64,000 nt of DNA from Aphrocallistes beatrix (GCA_963281255.1 OY725492.1:5025571-5089570); one strand, 5' to 3'; numbered from the stretch's first letter, positions 19,984-30,994 are shown. Numbers and translations: made by a program. Notes: generated by a model from the sequence alone, not told the origin.

Positions 19984-21219
19984 ATGGCTACTCGTCTCGA
20001 GGAAGAATCTGATCCAGACTTACAGGAGAATGTATTCTTGAAAGTGAGGAAACGAATCGAAGTGATATTCGATTCTCTGATTGAGAAAGTGAATGAGAGG
20101 CGAGAAACTTTCCTGAGACAGCTGAAAGAATGGGAAGAAGAATTCAACAGAACAAGAGCTAACCAGTTCCAAGCTTCGGAAAAGATTAAAAAGGTACGAG
20201 ATGGGATGGAAGAACTGCTAGCTAATATGGAACTAAGTGAGGCTAGAACCCCGATGGAAAAGGGGATTGAAGAATTGACTGAAACAATTAATAGGAAAGA
20301 AAAACAAATCGAATATCCAATAATTCGATTTGTTTGTGATACCCGAAGTGAATTGGAGTTGAATTTTTCCAAATTTGGATCTTTGACTAAAGAGACTAAT
20401 AATGTGTCAGTCAGGAACTACACTCAACTCTCTAAACCACAGAAACTGTTTGGTACATTTGGGAGTGGAAAAAGAAAGTTTTCTGGACTCGGAGGAGTTG
20501 TAATTGACAATGAAGGTCAGAGAATACTCATTGTTGATTCAGGGAATTCTCGAATTCAGGTCTGGAGTGTGGAAGGAGATTATCTGTCTGAGTTTGGGAG
20601 AGGAGCTCTCCAGGGACCATGGGAGATGGTATTGTTCGATAATTCCATTTACATCTCAGATTACGGAGGACATTTCTTGTCTAAATGGTGTTTGAGCACA
20701 TTTGATTTTGTGAAGATGTCTGGAAATTCTCTCGGTCAGGAACCAGGCCAGCTGACTACTCCATCTGGTCTAGATATCGATGAAAATGAAATTTTTGTTG
20801 TGGAATATTTCAATAATCGCATTTCTGTATTTGATTTGAATCTCAAATTCAAGAGAATTTTAGCTGATAACGCAATTAGTTATTCATATTGCCTGCGAGT
20901 GAGAAATGGCACAATCTACATTGTAGAGAATACAGGTAATATTAAATTATTCTCTAAAGAAGATCAACTCTTGAAAACTATTTCAGAACTCCTTCCTTTC
21001 TGTATAAATATTTATCATTTCAACTTTGATTCGCAGTTGAACTTCCTACTAACTTGCTCTAACAACTCTCTTATCTTCATTTCTCCAGACGGAGATCTCA
21101 TTCACTCCATCGATTCTGCTGAATTCGGTCTACAGTCACCATTCGGTATTGGTGTTAGCAAGAACGGAAGTATAGCGATTGCCTTCCAGCAAGGAACTGA
21201 TGCTATCGCTATCTTTTGA
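19984..21219 (+). CDS. NHL-4: coiled-coil plus NHL-repeat protein
   Basis: Intact 411-residue protein, start MATRLEEES. The coiled coil runs about 15-120 (WEEEFNRTRANQFQASEKIK) and the propeller about 150-411, with the blade DNEGQRILIVDSGNSRIQVW. Its C-terminal 50 codons are nearly identical to NHL-2. The TATA box, UTR exon and UTR intron are all present, so this copy looks expressible despite the transposons in its UTR intron. The TRIM-like RING and B-box are absent, as in the whole family. Confidence 0.85.
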   Translation: MATRLEEESDPDLQENVFLKVRKRIEVIFDSLIEKVNERRETFLRQLKEWEEEFNRTRANQFQASEKIKKVRDGMEELLANMELSEARTPMEKGIEELTETINRKEKQIEYPIIRFVCDTRSELELNFSKFGSLTKETNNVSVRNYTQLSKPQKLFGTFGSGKRKFSGLGGVVIDNEGQRILIVDSGNSRIQVWSVEGDYLSEFGRGALQGPWEMVLFDNSIYISDYGGHFLSKWCLSTFDFVKMSGNSLGQEPGQLTTPSGLDIDENEIFVVEYFNNRISVFDLNLKFKRILADNAISYSYCLRVRNGTIYIVENTGNIKLFSKEDQLLKTISELLPFCINIYHFNFDSQLNFLLTCSNNSLIFISPDGDLIHSIDSAEFGLQSPFGIGVSKNGSIAIAFQQGTDAIAIF

Positions 21220-21351
21220 CATTTCTATCACATCCAATCTAACTTTAGTTGTGTTTGTTCTGGAAAATTAGTATTTTGGGTAGTTCTTCTGTATGCTAGA
21301 CTGTAATTTTTAGTTGTTTTTTTTTTGTACACTTCTAGGACTTGTGAACTT

Positions 21352-21597
21352 GTATACCGTAAACTTGGGCGGCTTTGGCCCTAAGAGGTGACTTTGTCCC
21401 ACAATAGCAATTTTAATAAAATATACTCAAACTTATGAATCAATGTAATCACATTGCTAATATGTTGAATGAAACTCTCTTTATATCCAAAGATATTTAA
21501 ACTGCAGTATTTGTAAGTTGGAGTATACTTTATTAAAATTGCTATTGTGGGACAAAGTCACCTCTTAGGGCCAAAGTCGCCCCAGTTTACGGTATAC
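21352..21597. mobile_element. Foldback element with about 77-bp arms
   Basis: The left arm 21352-21428 and right arm 21521-21597 are near-perfect inverted copies (starting GTATACCGTAAACT), separated by a loop of about 92 bp. Transcribed, it would form a long double-stranded hairpin. TATA lies at both ends and could be target site or terminus. Confidence 0.88.
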
Positions 21598-21865
21598 AAT
21601 AACTTGGAAACTGTATCTAGGATCCTAGGATTGGAAACCTTAACTGTATCCAATTGAATTCCATTCCCATTGCAGTGATAGAACTTTGAAAACAATTCAT
21701 GAATTCTATCAAATGTAAAGAAATAAATTCATATAATTTATGCTATAAAGTTAAGTCAACAATAATATAATACAGCATTAGCTAAAGTACTTGAAGTAGA
21801 GATCAATAATAAACTAGTATACAAATATATCACAAATATAATTTGATTGTTAGAGAGAAATCATA

Positions 21866-22492
21866 TCAAAATATTGCAATAGCATTTGAACCTTGTGTGA
21901 AACTCATCACGATACGTCCATCCTTGCTAACATCGATACCAAAAGGTCTGTTTAGGTCGAATTCAGCGAAATTGACCGAGTGTATGAGATCTCCTTCTGG
22001 AGAAAAGATGAAGAGACAATTTTTGTTAGCTTGTGTTATTAGAAAGTTGAACTGTGAATCAAAATTGTAATGGCAGATACGAGTATAGCCAGATAAGAGA
22101 GGTGTAAACTTCGGAATAGTCTTCAAAAGTTGATCTGATTTTGAAAATAATAGAATTGTACCAGTATACTCTACAATGTAAACAACGTTATTCCTCACTC
22201 GTAAACAAAAAGAATAGCACATCGCGTTATTAGCCATAATTCTTTTGAATTTGAGATTTAAGTCAAACACAGAAATGCGTTTATTGAAAGATTCAACGAC
22301 GAATATTTCTTCTTCATCAATATCGAGACCAGATGGACCAATCAACTGACCAGGTTCAGACCCTTTGGAAGTTTCAGATTTCGTCGCTAGAGTCAGAGTA
22401 CTTAAGCACCATTTCGATAAGGACTGCCCTTCGTAATCAGAAATGTAAATAGAATCATCTGACAATACAATCTCCCATGGCTCCTTGAGAAT
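21866..22492 (-). pseudogene. NHL-5: 3' half of a coiled-coil/NHL gene
   Basis: Only the last about 205 codons remain, from LKEPWEIVLSDDSIYISDYE to the family C-terminus SNAIAIF. At 22492 the homology stops abruptly and the sequence turns into the receptor-upstream block. The frame is open, but coiled coil and first blades are missing, so a folded propeller is unlikely. It lies head-to-head with receptor R1. Confidence 0.85.
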
Positions 22493-22949
22493 TGATGAAT
22501 GGTTTTCATTGCCATAAGATCCAAACGAGAAGTGCTAGCTATTCTTGTCTTGAGAACTATTATTAGTGCTAAAAAGATTCTAGAAGTCTTCTCTGTGTAT
22601 GAAACATCAGAAAAGATATCATTCTTTGCAAGTATTTGCGATATATCAAAATGGTGGAGTGGAAATTAATTGTGCAGATACTACTGATTATTTGCTAGCA
22701 AGATATATAGCAGAATTATTATCATTGCATTGGCACAGGCACCCAGAGGGCGGCTTATACGGACACGTGTTCGCCAGCCGCGCAGCGCAAGGAAACGCGC
22801 TTGTAGTATTAATGGAGTGAATGCCTCAACTCTTTATTATATTTTACAAGTGTGTATTCCTTAACTGTAATTCAATAGCTGGAATGTAATGCATTATTAA
22901 TTAGAGAGTCTAGACAATAGAAAAGAGGAAAAATTAACTTAAGTCTTTG

Positions 22950-22956
22950 TATAAAT
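22950..22956 (+). promoter_or_regulatory. TATA box of receptor R1
   Basis: TATAAAT inside the block TTTGTATAAATTGGAAGCTC, 34 bp before the start codon. The same spacing is found in R2 (33708-33714), R3 (44444-44450, minus), R4 (51631-51637, minus) and the R5 relic (45495-45501). Such spacing leaves almost no 5' UTR. Confidence 0.7.
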
Positions 22957-22983
22957 TGGAAGCTCAGCTATTCTAAATGAAAT

Positions 22984-24713
22984 ATGAAGATTTTAAAAAT
23001 ATTTTTTGTTCTGTTGTTTGTAAATCTTTCATTAATTAGGTGTCAAGAATGTAACGCACCAATCATTAGTGTTATAGTGAATCCTGATACAAGCAAGAGA
23101 GATAATTTTCTCGTTCAGTTAGGAAGTAATAGTATAGTCCCTCTATTGAACGGATCAGAAGCTCTGGAACTCAGACATTTAGGATCTTCCAATGTTTTCA
23201 ATACTCCGCTTTTCAAACTATCAAACTCAGAAGACTACTACATAACTGCAATAGATTTACAGTTTGGAGATGTAGGATCTTGTCAGGGAACTGGAGATGT
23301 GATAGAGATAGATAGGATTAGGATTGGAACATCTCTAACAGAGACTAGCAATCCTCATGTTCCTGTAACATATGATAACAGTAATGGTTACCTGAATCTA
23401 ACAGAGCTAGGTGATCCTAACAACGGAAGAATAATCAGACTTAAAATACCTGCAACAAGAGGATATGTTGTCATATATCGAGTGAGTGTTCATTGAATTA
23501 ATTTAGTCAAGGTTTATTATACATATTTTCTACCATCAATCTCTAGATTAAAACAACTAATCCAGAAGGATCTAACACTGAACAGATTAGACTGTGTCTG
23601 AGAACTGAGATTTATGGATGTCTTGTCAGTAGTGTTACTACACCTCCTCTTACCACAGACTTACTCCAGTACAACCTGGTAGAGCCTACTGTCTACTCAG
23701 ACTCTAAGTACACAGGAGTAGTGTCTCAGGGATATTTGTCTGGAGGCCAGGGAATACTCAATGACGGAATTATAGGTGAGGAAGTACACAAGTTTATAAT
23801 TAAAATGCTTACCATCAATTTATTACTAAATTTCATAGGTCGAATACCCAGTACACCAGACCCTGTTGATTGGTTAGGATGGTCTAACTCTGATGTTTCG
23901 AATTCAGAAATACTGTTCCTGTTCACAGCTAGAAGGTTAATCCACAACATCAGCATATTCTACTGGACACAAGACGGTACTCTCAATGGAGTAGAGTTCT
24001 ATGAAGATAAAGGATTAGTGAGTGGATTCAGTGAGACAACAGAGTCAGCTGGACTTGTCTACAGAGGAATATACTCTCATAGTGGATTTGCGACTGGGTA
24101 TTTAAGGGTAAAATTAATGGAAACAAATCCAGTATTAATAACAGAAATAGAAGTAATACAATCTGATGGAAGTAACTTGTTGGGACCTGTTCTGGACACT
24201 TCTAGGTTCACAATACCGAGTTCAATTAAATCCACACAGTCTACTAGTACCACTACTACATCCATACATCCCATCAATATCACTCCTACATCCATACAGC
24301 CCACTAGTACCACTACTACAGCCACACTGCCCACGAATTCCACTCAAATGATTAACACTACAAATATTACAGCGACACAATACACCACTATGCCACCACT
24401 TCCAGGACATACATCAATGCCAGTAATTATAGGAATCAGTCTGACTCTATTCTTATCCATATGTCTAAATATAGCACTGGTGTTACTATTATTAGTCTGC
24501 TACTCTCGCCACTACCGAACAGCTGTGAGGATGAGGAGGGAGGAGAGGGATCAGGGGTACTATGTCCCTATGGCACCAGTGGAGACGAAGAACTACGAGA
24601 ATGTGCCGAGCAAAAGTGGCACGGAGGAGAGTGCCACTCAGCAACAGAAAGGAGAAACCAAGGACCAGCACTACTACTCCAAAATAGAGAATGAGTATGT
24701 GGCATCCACATAA
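22984..24713 (+). CDS. R1: kinase-less discoidin-domain-receptor-like membrane protein
   Basis: Three exons: 22984-23481, 23547-23775 and 23839-24713, 533 residues. Signal peptide at 1-20 (MKILKIFFVLLFVNLSLIRC). The first discoidin-like domain ends near 191 in CLRTEIYGC, the usual closing motif of F5/8C domains. A second domain at about 192-365 has GYLSGGQGILNDGIIG, WLGWSN and a closing ITEIEV, resembling the DS-like domain of discoidin domain receptors. A Thr/Ser-rich stalk spans about 370-435, the membrane span about 436-463 and the cytosolic tail 464-533. The tail has YVPM (YxxM), NYENV (YxN), YYSKI (YxxI) and EYVA, and no kinase domain. Likely a cell-surface binding receptor signalling through SH2 proteins; this is inferred. 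AATAAA lies about 140 bp downstream. Confidence 0.8.
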
Positions 24714-25229
24714 CTAAGTGCCAAATAGTTGTCAGGAAATGTTGTGCAAGAATTCATTGTTTATTTGTATGTTTTAAGTGTAAAATTGATTATTCTAGAA
24801 TTGACATTTGTAGCTAGAAAGTGTGATACATTATTTCCTCATTTAGGATTGTAATAAACAACTTTGCTATTGTAAATTTGAACAAATATTTGTATAATTA
24901 AATAACCTTCATTAAGCTAGTGATGTCATTCTATTATTCATGTGTTGTATCTGATGCAGTATATTTAAGTAGGACGATCTAGCTATCAATATATTCTAAA
25001 AGTAAACAACTTTGAAAGCTAGCTAGAAGCAAGACTCAGTGCTTAGGAATAATTGTTGTGAAACTACAACGAACTCAAACAGACAGTGCAGTAACATTAA
25101 AAAATAAAATCGCATAAATTGTGCTATTTTTAAACCAAATAACTAACCATGGTATAAGCACTTCGCATATCTGAAAGTACTTCATAGGCATAGCTAGCAC
25201 TTCTTGTATGGGCTTTCTGGCAGTGGAAA

Positions 25230-25436
25230 CCAGGGATTTAACTAGGTGCTCGGCCGGCACTTATAGGTGCCAGTCTGGTGTCGTCGGAGGAGCCAAGGTG
25301 CTTGCAGTGTGATTCGATTTTGGCGTCGGGTTGCCATCACCCCTGGAATTACCAGATAAACCATTGTTTGGGTGCCATGTAACTTTTATCACCTCCAAAA
25401 AAGTGCCGGACTGGAAAATGTTACATAAAACCATGG
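25230..25436. mobile_element. Dispersed element, copy 2, uninterrupted
   Basis: It runs from GGGATTTAACTAGGTGCTCG to TTACATAAAACCATGG and matches the outer element at 6143-6563. It lacks the TCCCG element and therefore supplies the empty site for it. Confidence 0.7.
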
Positions 25437-26152
25437 TGGGAACCATTAATTACTACCAGCGACCACTAGCGCCTTAGCTATGCTTATCCATTCATGTATG
25501 TCCCCCTAGATGATTATTCTCCCAAACTCAGATAATATTATTTTGAACCACAGCACTTCTATATGTGTGAATTTGCATACATATAGAAGTGCTGTGTGAA
25601 TTTGCATTCGCATACTGTATCTAGGATCTTAGAATTGGAAGCCTTAACTCTATCCATAGCATTCTAATACACTAAGGCAATGATACGCTAATGAATTTCT
25701 GGACCATGGATTAAGATTAAGAGCTATTATGAATTCATTAATTTAAAGGCAATATTGAAGTTGATGATAGATTCAATGTAATAATTACTTAATGCATTGT
25801 AAAGTGTTTGTTTTAGGCTTTTAATTAAACCATCCCCCTTTTCTAGCCATCCTCTTTAGAGTTAGATTCATATATTATTAATAATTAATGTGATTCATAT
25901 ATAGTCGTACATGCTAATGATTCAAAAATGTATAAAGAATCAATCAATAAAAGTTATGATAATTAAGAATAGATCAGCTGCGGGCTTCATCATTAATTAG
26001 CATCAAACATCGAGTAAGTAAGCATTCTGATCTTTAACTTCACAGACTTTCAGACAGACGTCTCTAGAAACAGTTCAGCTAAGTAGAACATCTTATTGAT
26101 AAACAGTAAAAGTAGTTGAATAACTAGAAGGTACAAAGAAAATCAATTACTT

Positions 26153-26663
26153 ACAAGCGTGCTTCGCTTGCTTGCGCTGCGCGGCTTGCAGACACTGCGT
26201 GTCCGCAGATTTACCCAGTGGGCGCTTGGGGATATTAGAGAAACAATACGTCGCTTTCTTGTTTTATACTGGATTGTCATTTGTCTACGGTTACATTAAT
26301 GAAATCAGAACTGTAGCAGAAATTTTGTTCGTGATAAATATAATGTACTTTGTATTAAGTCAACTAATCCCGAATGTAAGCTCAATTTGAATATACAAAG
26401 TTCACATTGCTAAAGATTATTATACTTAAATAATCAATTCCAGTCCATGTCGTTAAAAGTTATTTTATGATCGAATTGATTGGCCAGCACATTTTGTCAC
26501 CTATCTCGGCGAGGTGTGAACATTTCGCTTAGATCTTCGAACTTAATCCTAGATTCATCATTTGACACCTACATGCCAATTTTCGTATCTCTACGACTTG
26601 CCAATTCTTCAATCAATTCGGACAAACAAACAAAAAATGATCCTAGTGTTTTAATATATAAGA
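26153..26663 (-). mobile_element. Helitron-like non-autonomous element
   Basis: On the minus strand it begins TCTTATATATTAAAACACTA and ends with a GC-rich hairpin (GCGCAGCGCAAGCAAGCGAA) and CTTGT. Its first about 110 bp match 46910-47600. It lies inside the P-like transposon and has no coding capacity. The CTTGT end differs from the usual CTRRT of Helitrons, so the assignment is by analogy. Confidence 0.65.
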
Positions 26664-26739
26664 TATTTTTTCAACTTAGTATTCTCTCGATTCAGATTCA
26701 GATCTCCTGAATAATATTTTCTAACTCGCATATCATTTA

Positions 26740-27446
26740 CTAGTCGCTGCATGACAATTGAATTGGATGTTTTTGTTTATATAACGCTTCAATAGCTAAA
26801 TATTGGTTAATAATAAGGGAACGTTCAATCGAAGATTGGTTGTCAACAATGTGAATTTTCAACATAAAGATGGAATCAGAATTAGGTTTGTGGAGTATCC
26901 AACCGTTAGGAAGATCTATTAGGCTTAATTTGAAAACTATATCGGTAAGACAAGTAACTAGGAACTTAGCTTCAGTTTCTTGGAAGTCAATGCGACTCTC
27001 CTTATATGCAGCTTGAGTTGACTTCATCTCTTTGTCTTCTCTGGACAGTCTTGGAGGCTTTACTCTTCTGTCTGTAAGATAACTAGGACAATTGGGGAAT
27101 ATGCTGGGAACTGCATTTTGCTTAAGTGAAAGCTTATTTCTAGGCATCTTCACTATCTTTTCGCCATCAAAAAATCAAAAGTCCTCTCGATGTCTTCCTC
27201 TCGGAAATGATTGATACAAACCTAAGATTGAAAGAATCTATAATCGTCAGAGTCATACGAATATATAAATGAAATTATCAGTCAAATTACCTTTAAGTAT
27301 TTATTCATCTCATAGTCTTTCCTTGGGCGAGGTATTGCACGAAACCATTTCTCTCGAGTCTCAAAATTAGTCGGAAATAAAAAGGCTGAGGTGAATCCAA
27401 CCTGGCTATGGTAATTCGACTTACACCCAGGCACAGCACAGGCCAT
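26740..27446 (-). pseudogene. THAP-domain gene of the P-like transposon
   Basis: Exon 1 is 27446-27291 (52 codons, MACAVPGCKSNYHS start) and exon 2 is 27221-26740. Exon 1 supplies the first two zinc ligands (C3 and C8) and the invariant FP and W; exon 2 begins VCINHF (C54 and H57) and carries the AVPSIF motif, together a complete C2CH THAP domain of about 85 residues. About 105 further residues of unrecognised sequence (DLPNGWILHKPNSDSIF) follow before the stop. Exon 2 has a one-base deficit in a T run between VCINHFREED and GEKIVKMPR, so the frame is broken as read. In P transposases THAP binds the element ends; no catalytic domain is present here, so at best it would be a DNA-binding repressor. 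Confidence 0.82.
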
Positions 27447-27900
27447 AAACAAGAGAAAGCAATCTAGTAGAATAATTTAGAACTTGTACAAGTCAGATAT
27501 AGTATGCAGAGTAGAGTGAACTATCAACTACTCGACAATTTTCGTTATATATACTAGATAGGATATTTGGCGCCTAAATTTCAGCTAATCAAATTCATTC
27601 ATTCATAGCTCTTAATCCTTATCCCTAGTCAATAAAATTTAGTCAGTATCATTGCCTTAGTGTATTAGAATGCTATGCTCTATCCAATTAAATTCCTTTC
27701 CCATTGCAGTGATGACATTTTGAAAACAACCCATGAATTCTATTAAATGTAAAGAAATTAAAAAAAGGTAAAGAAATAAATAAAAGATAAAAAGTTATGT
27801 CAACAAATAATATAATACAGCATTAGCTAAAGTGCTTGAAATATAGATCAATATTATACTAGTATACAAATATTAATTTGAATGTTAGAAGTAAATAATA

Positions 27901-29142
27901 TCAAAATATTGCAATAGCATTTGAACCTTGTGTGAAACTCATCACGATACGTCCGTCCTTGCTAACATCGATACCAAAAGGTCTGTTTAGGTCGAATTCA
28001 GCGAAATTGAGCGAGTGTATGAGATCTCCTTCTGGAGAAAAGATGAAGAGACAATTTTTGTTAGCTTGTGTCATTAGAAAGTTTAACTGTGCATCAAAAT
28101 TGAAATGGCAGATATAGCCAGATAAGAGAGGTGTAAACTTCGGAATAGTCCTCAAAAGTTGATCTGATTTCGAAAATAATAGAACAGTGCCAGTACTCTC
28201 TACAATGTAAACAACGTTATTCCTTACTCGTAAACAAAAAGAATAGCACATCGCGTTATTGGCCATGATTCTTTTGAATTTGAGATTTAGGTCAAACACA
28301 GAAATGCGTTTATTGAAAGATTCAACAACAAATATTTCTTCTTCATCAATATCGAGACCAGATGAACCAATCAACTGACCAGGTTCAGACCCTTTAGAAG
28401 TTTCAGATTTCGTCGCTAGAGTCAGAGTACTTAAGCACCATTTCGATAAGAACTGCCCTTCGTAATCAGAAATGTAAATAGAATCATCAGACAATACAAT
28501 CTCCCATGGCTCCTTGAGAATTCCTCCCCCAAACTCTGACAGACAACTTCCTTCCATACTCCAGACTTGAATACGAGAATTCCCCTTGTCAACAATGAAT
28601 ATTCTCTGACCTTTATTGTCAATTACTACTCCTCGAGCACCAGAAAACCTTCTCGTTTCCTTCCCAAATGTACCAAACACTTTCTGTGGTTTAGAGAGTT
28701 GAGTGTAGTTTCTGACTAACACTTTTTTAGTTTCCTTAGTCAAAGATCCAAATTTAGAAAAATTCAACTCCAATTCACTTCGAGTATCGCAAACGAATTG
28801 AATTATTGGATATTCGATTTGTTTTTCTTTCTTATCAATTGTTGTAGTTAATTCTTCAATCCCCTTTTCCATCGAAGTTCTGGCCTTACTTAGTGTCATT
28901 TTAGCTAACAGGTCTCCCATCCCATCTCGTACCTTTTTGATCTTTTCTACAGATTGGAACTGGTTAGCTCTTGTTCTGTTGAATTCTTCTTCCCATTCTT
29001 TAAGCTGTCTCAGGAACGTTTCTCTCCTCTCATTCACTTTCTCAATCAGAGAATCGAATATCACTTCGATTCGTTTCCTCACTTTCATGAATACATTCTC
29101 CATTAAGTCTGGATCAGATATTTCTCCTCGACGAGTAGCCAT
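27901..29142 (-). CDS. NHL-6: coiled-coil plus NHL-repeat protein
   Basis: Intact 413-residue frame, start MATRRGEISD at 29142. The coiled coil runs about 15-120, and the propeller from FGTFGKETRRF to SNAIAIF. It is very similar to NHL-9, including flanks. The frame stays open for another 95 codons upstream, but that sequence is the transposon in the 5' UTR intron (29157-29618), so I did not include it. Neighbours: convergent with R1 on one side, head-to-head with NHL-7 on the other. Confidence 0.87.
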   Translation of the reverse strand: MATRRGEISDPDLMENVFMKVRKRIEVIFDSLIEKVNERRETFLRQLKEWEEEFNRTRANQFQSVEKIKKVRDGMGDLLAKMTLSKARTSMEKGIEELTTTIDKKEKQIEYPIIQFVCDTRSELELNFSKFGSLTKETKKVLVRNYTQLSKPQKVFGTFGKETRRFSGARGVVIDNKGQRIFIVDKGNSRIQVWSMEGSCLSEFGGGILKEPWEIVLSDDSIYISDYEGQFLSKWCLSTLTLATKSETSKGSEPGQLIGSSGLDIDEEEIFVVESFNKRISVFDLNLKFKRIMANNAMCYSFCLRVRNNVVYIVESTGTVLLFSKSDQLLRTIPKFTPLLSGYICHFNFDAQLNFLMTQANKNCLFIFSPEGDLIHSLNFAEFDLNRPFGIDVSKDGRIVMSFTQGSNAIAIF

Positions 29143-29156
29143 ACAGATGCTCGTAT

Positions 29157-29618
29157 CTATCGAAAAACAAGAAAGAAAATGTCGGTCGACAGACCGATAG
29201 TGCAGCTCCATTAAGTAACTACGTAGTAGGACACGAAATGTCAATATTCTAATCGGGGAAATTTGCGTTTGAAATTTGGAATCCCCATATTGAAATATCA
29301 TGTAGTAATTATTGAGATGTTGTTTGATTGATTCATTGCACAATATAGGGATACCAACTTCCTTTTCTGGTTGGATAATACACTGAAACATTGTGTAAAA
29401 AGGTGTGGAAATTTTCAGAATTGGCACCGGGGTTCAAATGTCCACCATACTTATATAAGGAAATTTAGTCCCAATTTGATGCAATTTGGCCCAATTGAAT
29501 TTCCAGGAGCGAGTAGATGGACGGACGTCGCACGCCAATCCCGACTTAAGGCATCTCCTATACAAAGAGCTGCACTAAATATTATTGAGAAAATATGTTT
29601 ACTATAGAATCAAATTAC
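29157..29618 (-). other. 5' UTR intron of NHL-6 with MITE
   Basis: On the minus strand, donor CGCAG|GTAATTTG at 29618 and acceptor TCGATAG|ATACGA at 29157. A MITE at 29200-29575 makes up most of it. Confidence 0.65.
29200..29575. mobile_element. MITE with GTGCAGCTC ends in NHL-6 UTR intron
   Basis: It is TA-flanked, with the ends GTGCAGCTC and GAGCTGCAC. The same insertion is present at 40032-40417 in NHL-9 and absent from NHL-7, where AATAATATTTTATTC is the empty site. One strand is open for 95 codons in both copies, which fakes an N-terminal extension of the NHL frames. Confidence 0.75.
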
Positions 29619-29722
29619 CTGCGTGATAAGTGTCAGTGAAATAGTTCTTGGTAATAATAAGCAGGATATTGAATGGAATGCATTTTAGCAAAAATGAATT
29701 GGGATAAGACATCTAATCAGTC

Positions 29723-29732
29723 TATTTATATA
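29723..29732 (-). promoter_or_regulatory. TATA box of NHL-6
   Basis: TATATAAATA on the minus strand, in the family block, about 105 bp upstream of the UTR donor. Confidence 0.7.
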
Positions 29733-30054
29733 AAACTGAGCTAATGTGAGAAAATACTGGATTAAAAGACTCTAGATCTTACATCATATCCAACAGACAA
29801 ACAATCCTGCAAACATAAATGCATACAAGAATACACTCGATCTCAATTTATTACATCATATCCTAGCATTGCACAATTACGACTTGACCACCAAGTATGA
29901 ATGGAGATGAATCATGTCTATTTTAGCCGGATTCTTTAGGAGAATGGACATAATCTCATTGGAAATCCTCTTACATTATTTAATACATTATTCAATAAGT
30001 ATTCCAAACAATATCATCACTGGTAGTACTGAGGAACACAAATACAATACTTAT

Positions 30055-30265
30055 ATAAACTATCCTCTGTGATATTAACAAGACAAGAATATCTTCAGAG
30101 AAAAGACTAATACATAGTTGTTAAGGAATTGTGTTTGCAATATAATGCACGACTGCTTCTTTTTGAATTGACTGTTATAACTAGAGAAGTGTGATTTTTT
30201 TCTTCTCTTCTCTGAAGATATTCTTGTCTTGTTAACATCACAGAGGATAGTTTATATAAGTACTG
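30055..30265. repeat. Centre of palindrome between NHL-6 and NHL-7
   Basis: CTATCCTCTGTGATATTAAC at the left is the inverted copy of the sequence ending in ACATCACAGAGGATAG at the right. The symmetry extends outward through both promoters and both genes, making an imperfect palindrome of about 4-5 kb. A matching centre lies at about 38780-38980 between NHL-8 and NHL-9. Confidence 0.8.
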
Positions 30266-30327
30266 CATTTGTGTTGCTCAGTACTACCAGTGATGCTATG
30301 AGTTAGTCATACCTATTGAATAATGTA

Positions 30328-30580
30328 CAGTAGGACGTCAGTTATCCGAACGGGTTGGGACCGAGGGGGTTCGGATAACTGAATTTGTTATGTAATTATA
30401 TAGAAAAGTTGTTAGTAGTAATAAGTAGTCATAATTATGAATATGGATAAAATACATATTAATCTGTGTAAGTATCTTCAATTAGTATATAAAATGATGG
30501 CAGTGTATACTTTCAATTCTCAACTCAAAGATGCATCATTTATAAATTTATTAGAAGTTCGGATAACTGACGTTCTACTG
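30328..30580. mobile_element. Tc1/mariner-like MITE (CAGTAGGACGTCAG family)
   Basis: It is TA-flanked, with the ends CAGTAGGACGTCAGTTATCC and GGATAACTGACGTTCTACTG. The paralogous position at about 39041 (TTGAATAATGTATTTTAAT) is empty with a single TA. Confidence 0.92.
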
Positions 30581-30984
30581 TATTTTAATTCATTTGTTAT
30601 ATCAACACTATCTACGTAGAGTCTACTGTTCATTAATAGAACAATGTATAACGTATACTAGTAATTTAACATTATTTGTGCAATTCTACCACGATACACA
30701 ACATGAATTGAATCTTTCTATAAAAGGTATTAAAGTGGTGCATCAAGAGGACTTCCAATGAGATTATATCCATTCTCTTAAAGAATCCGGCTAAAATAGA
30801 CATGATTCATCTCCATCCATACTTGGTGGTCAAGTCGTAATTGTGCAATGCTAGGATATGATGTAATAAATTGAGATCGAGTGTATTTTTGTATGTATTT
30901 ATGTGTGCAGGATTGTTTGTCTGTAGGATATGATGTAAGATCTAGAGTCTTTTAATCCAGTATTTTCTCATATTAGCTCAGTTT

Positions 30985-30994
30985 TATATAAATA
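30985..30994 (+). promoter_or_regulatory. TATA box of NHL-7
   Basis: TATATAAATA in the conserved block. The inferred UTR exon ends at AGAAG|GTAATTTG (31078), followed by a 61-bp intron (31079-31139), the ancestral, transposon-free state of this intron. Confidence 0.72.

Larger units (their letters stand above)
25655..27677. mobile_element. P-element-like transposon, internally deleted
   Basis: Perfect 32-bp terminal inverted repeats lie at 25655-25686 and 27646-27677 (starting CATAGCATTCTAATACACTA). CTCTATC directly repeated at 25648-25654 and 27678-27684 forms the target site (7, possibly 8 bp). The NHL-8/R2 spacer at about 36650-36690 shows the empty site. TIR length, CA...TG ends and target size match P elements, and it carries a THAP-domain gene (26740-27446), the DNA-binding domain of P transposases. 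The catalytic region is missing. A Helitron-like element is nested at 26153-26663. Confidence 0.88.
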
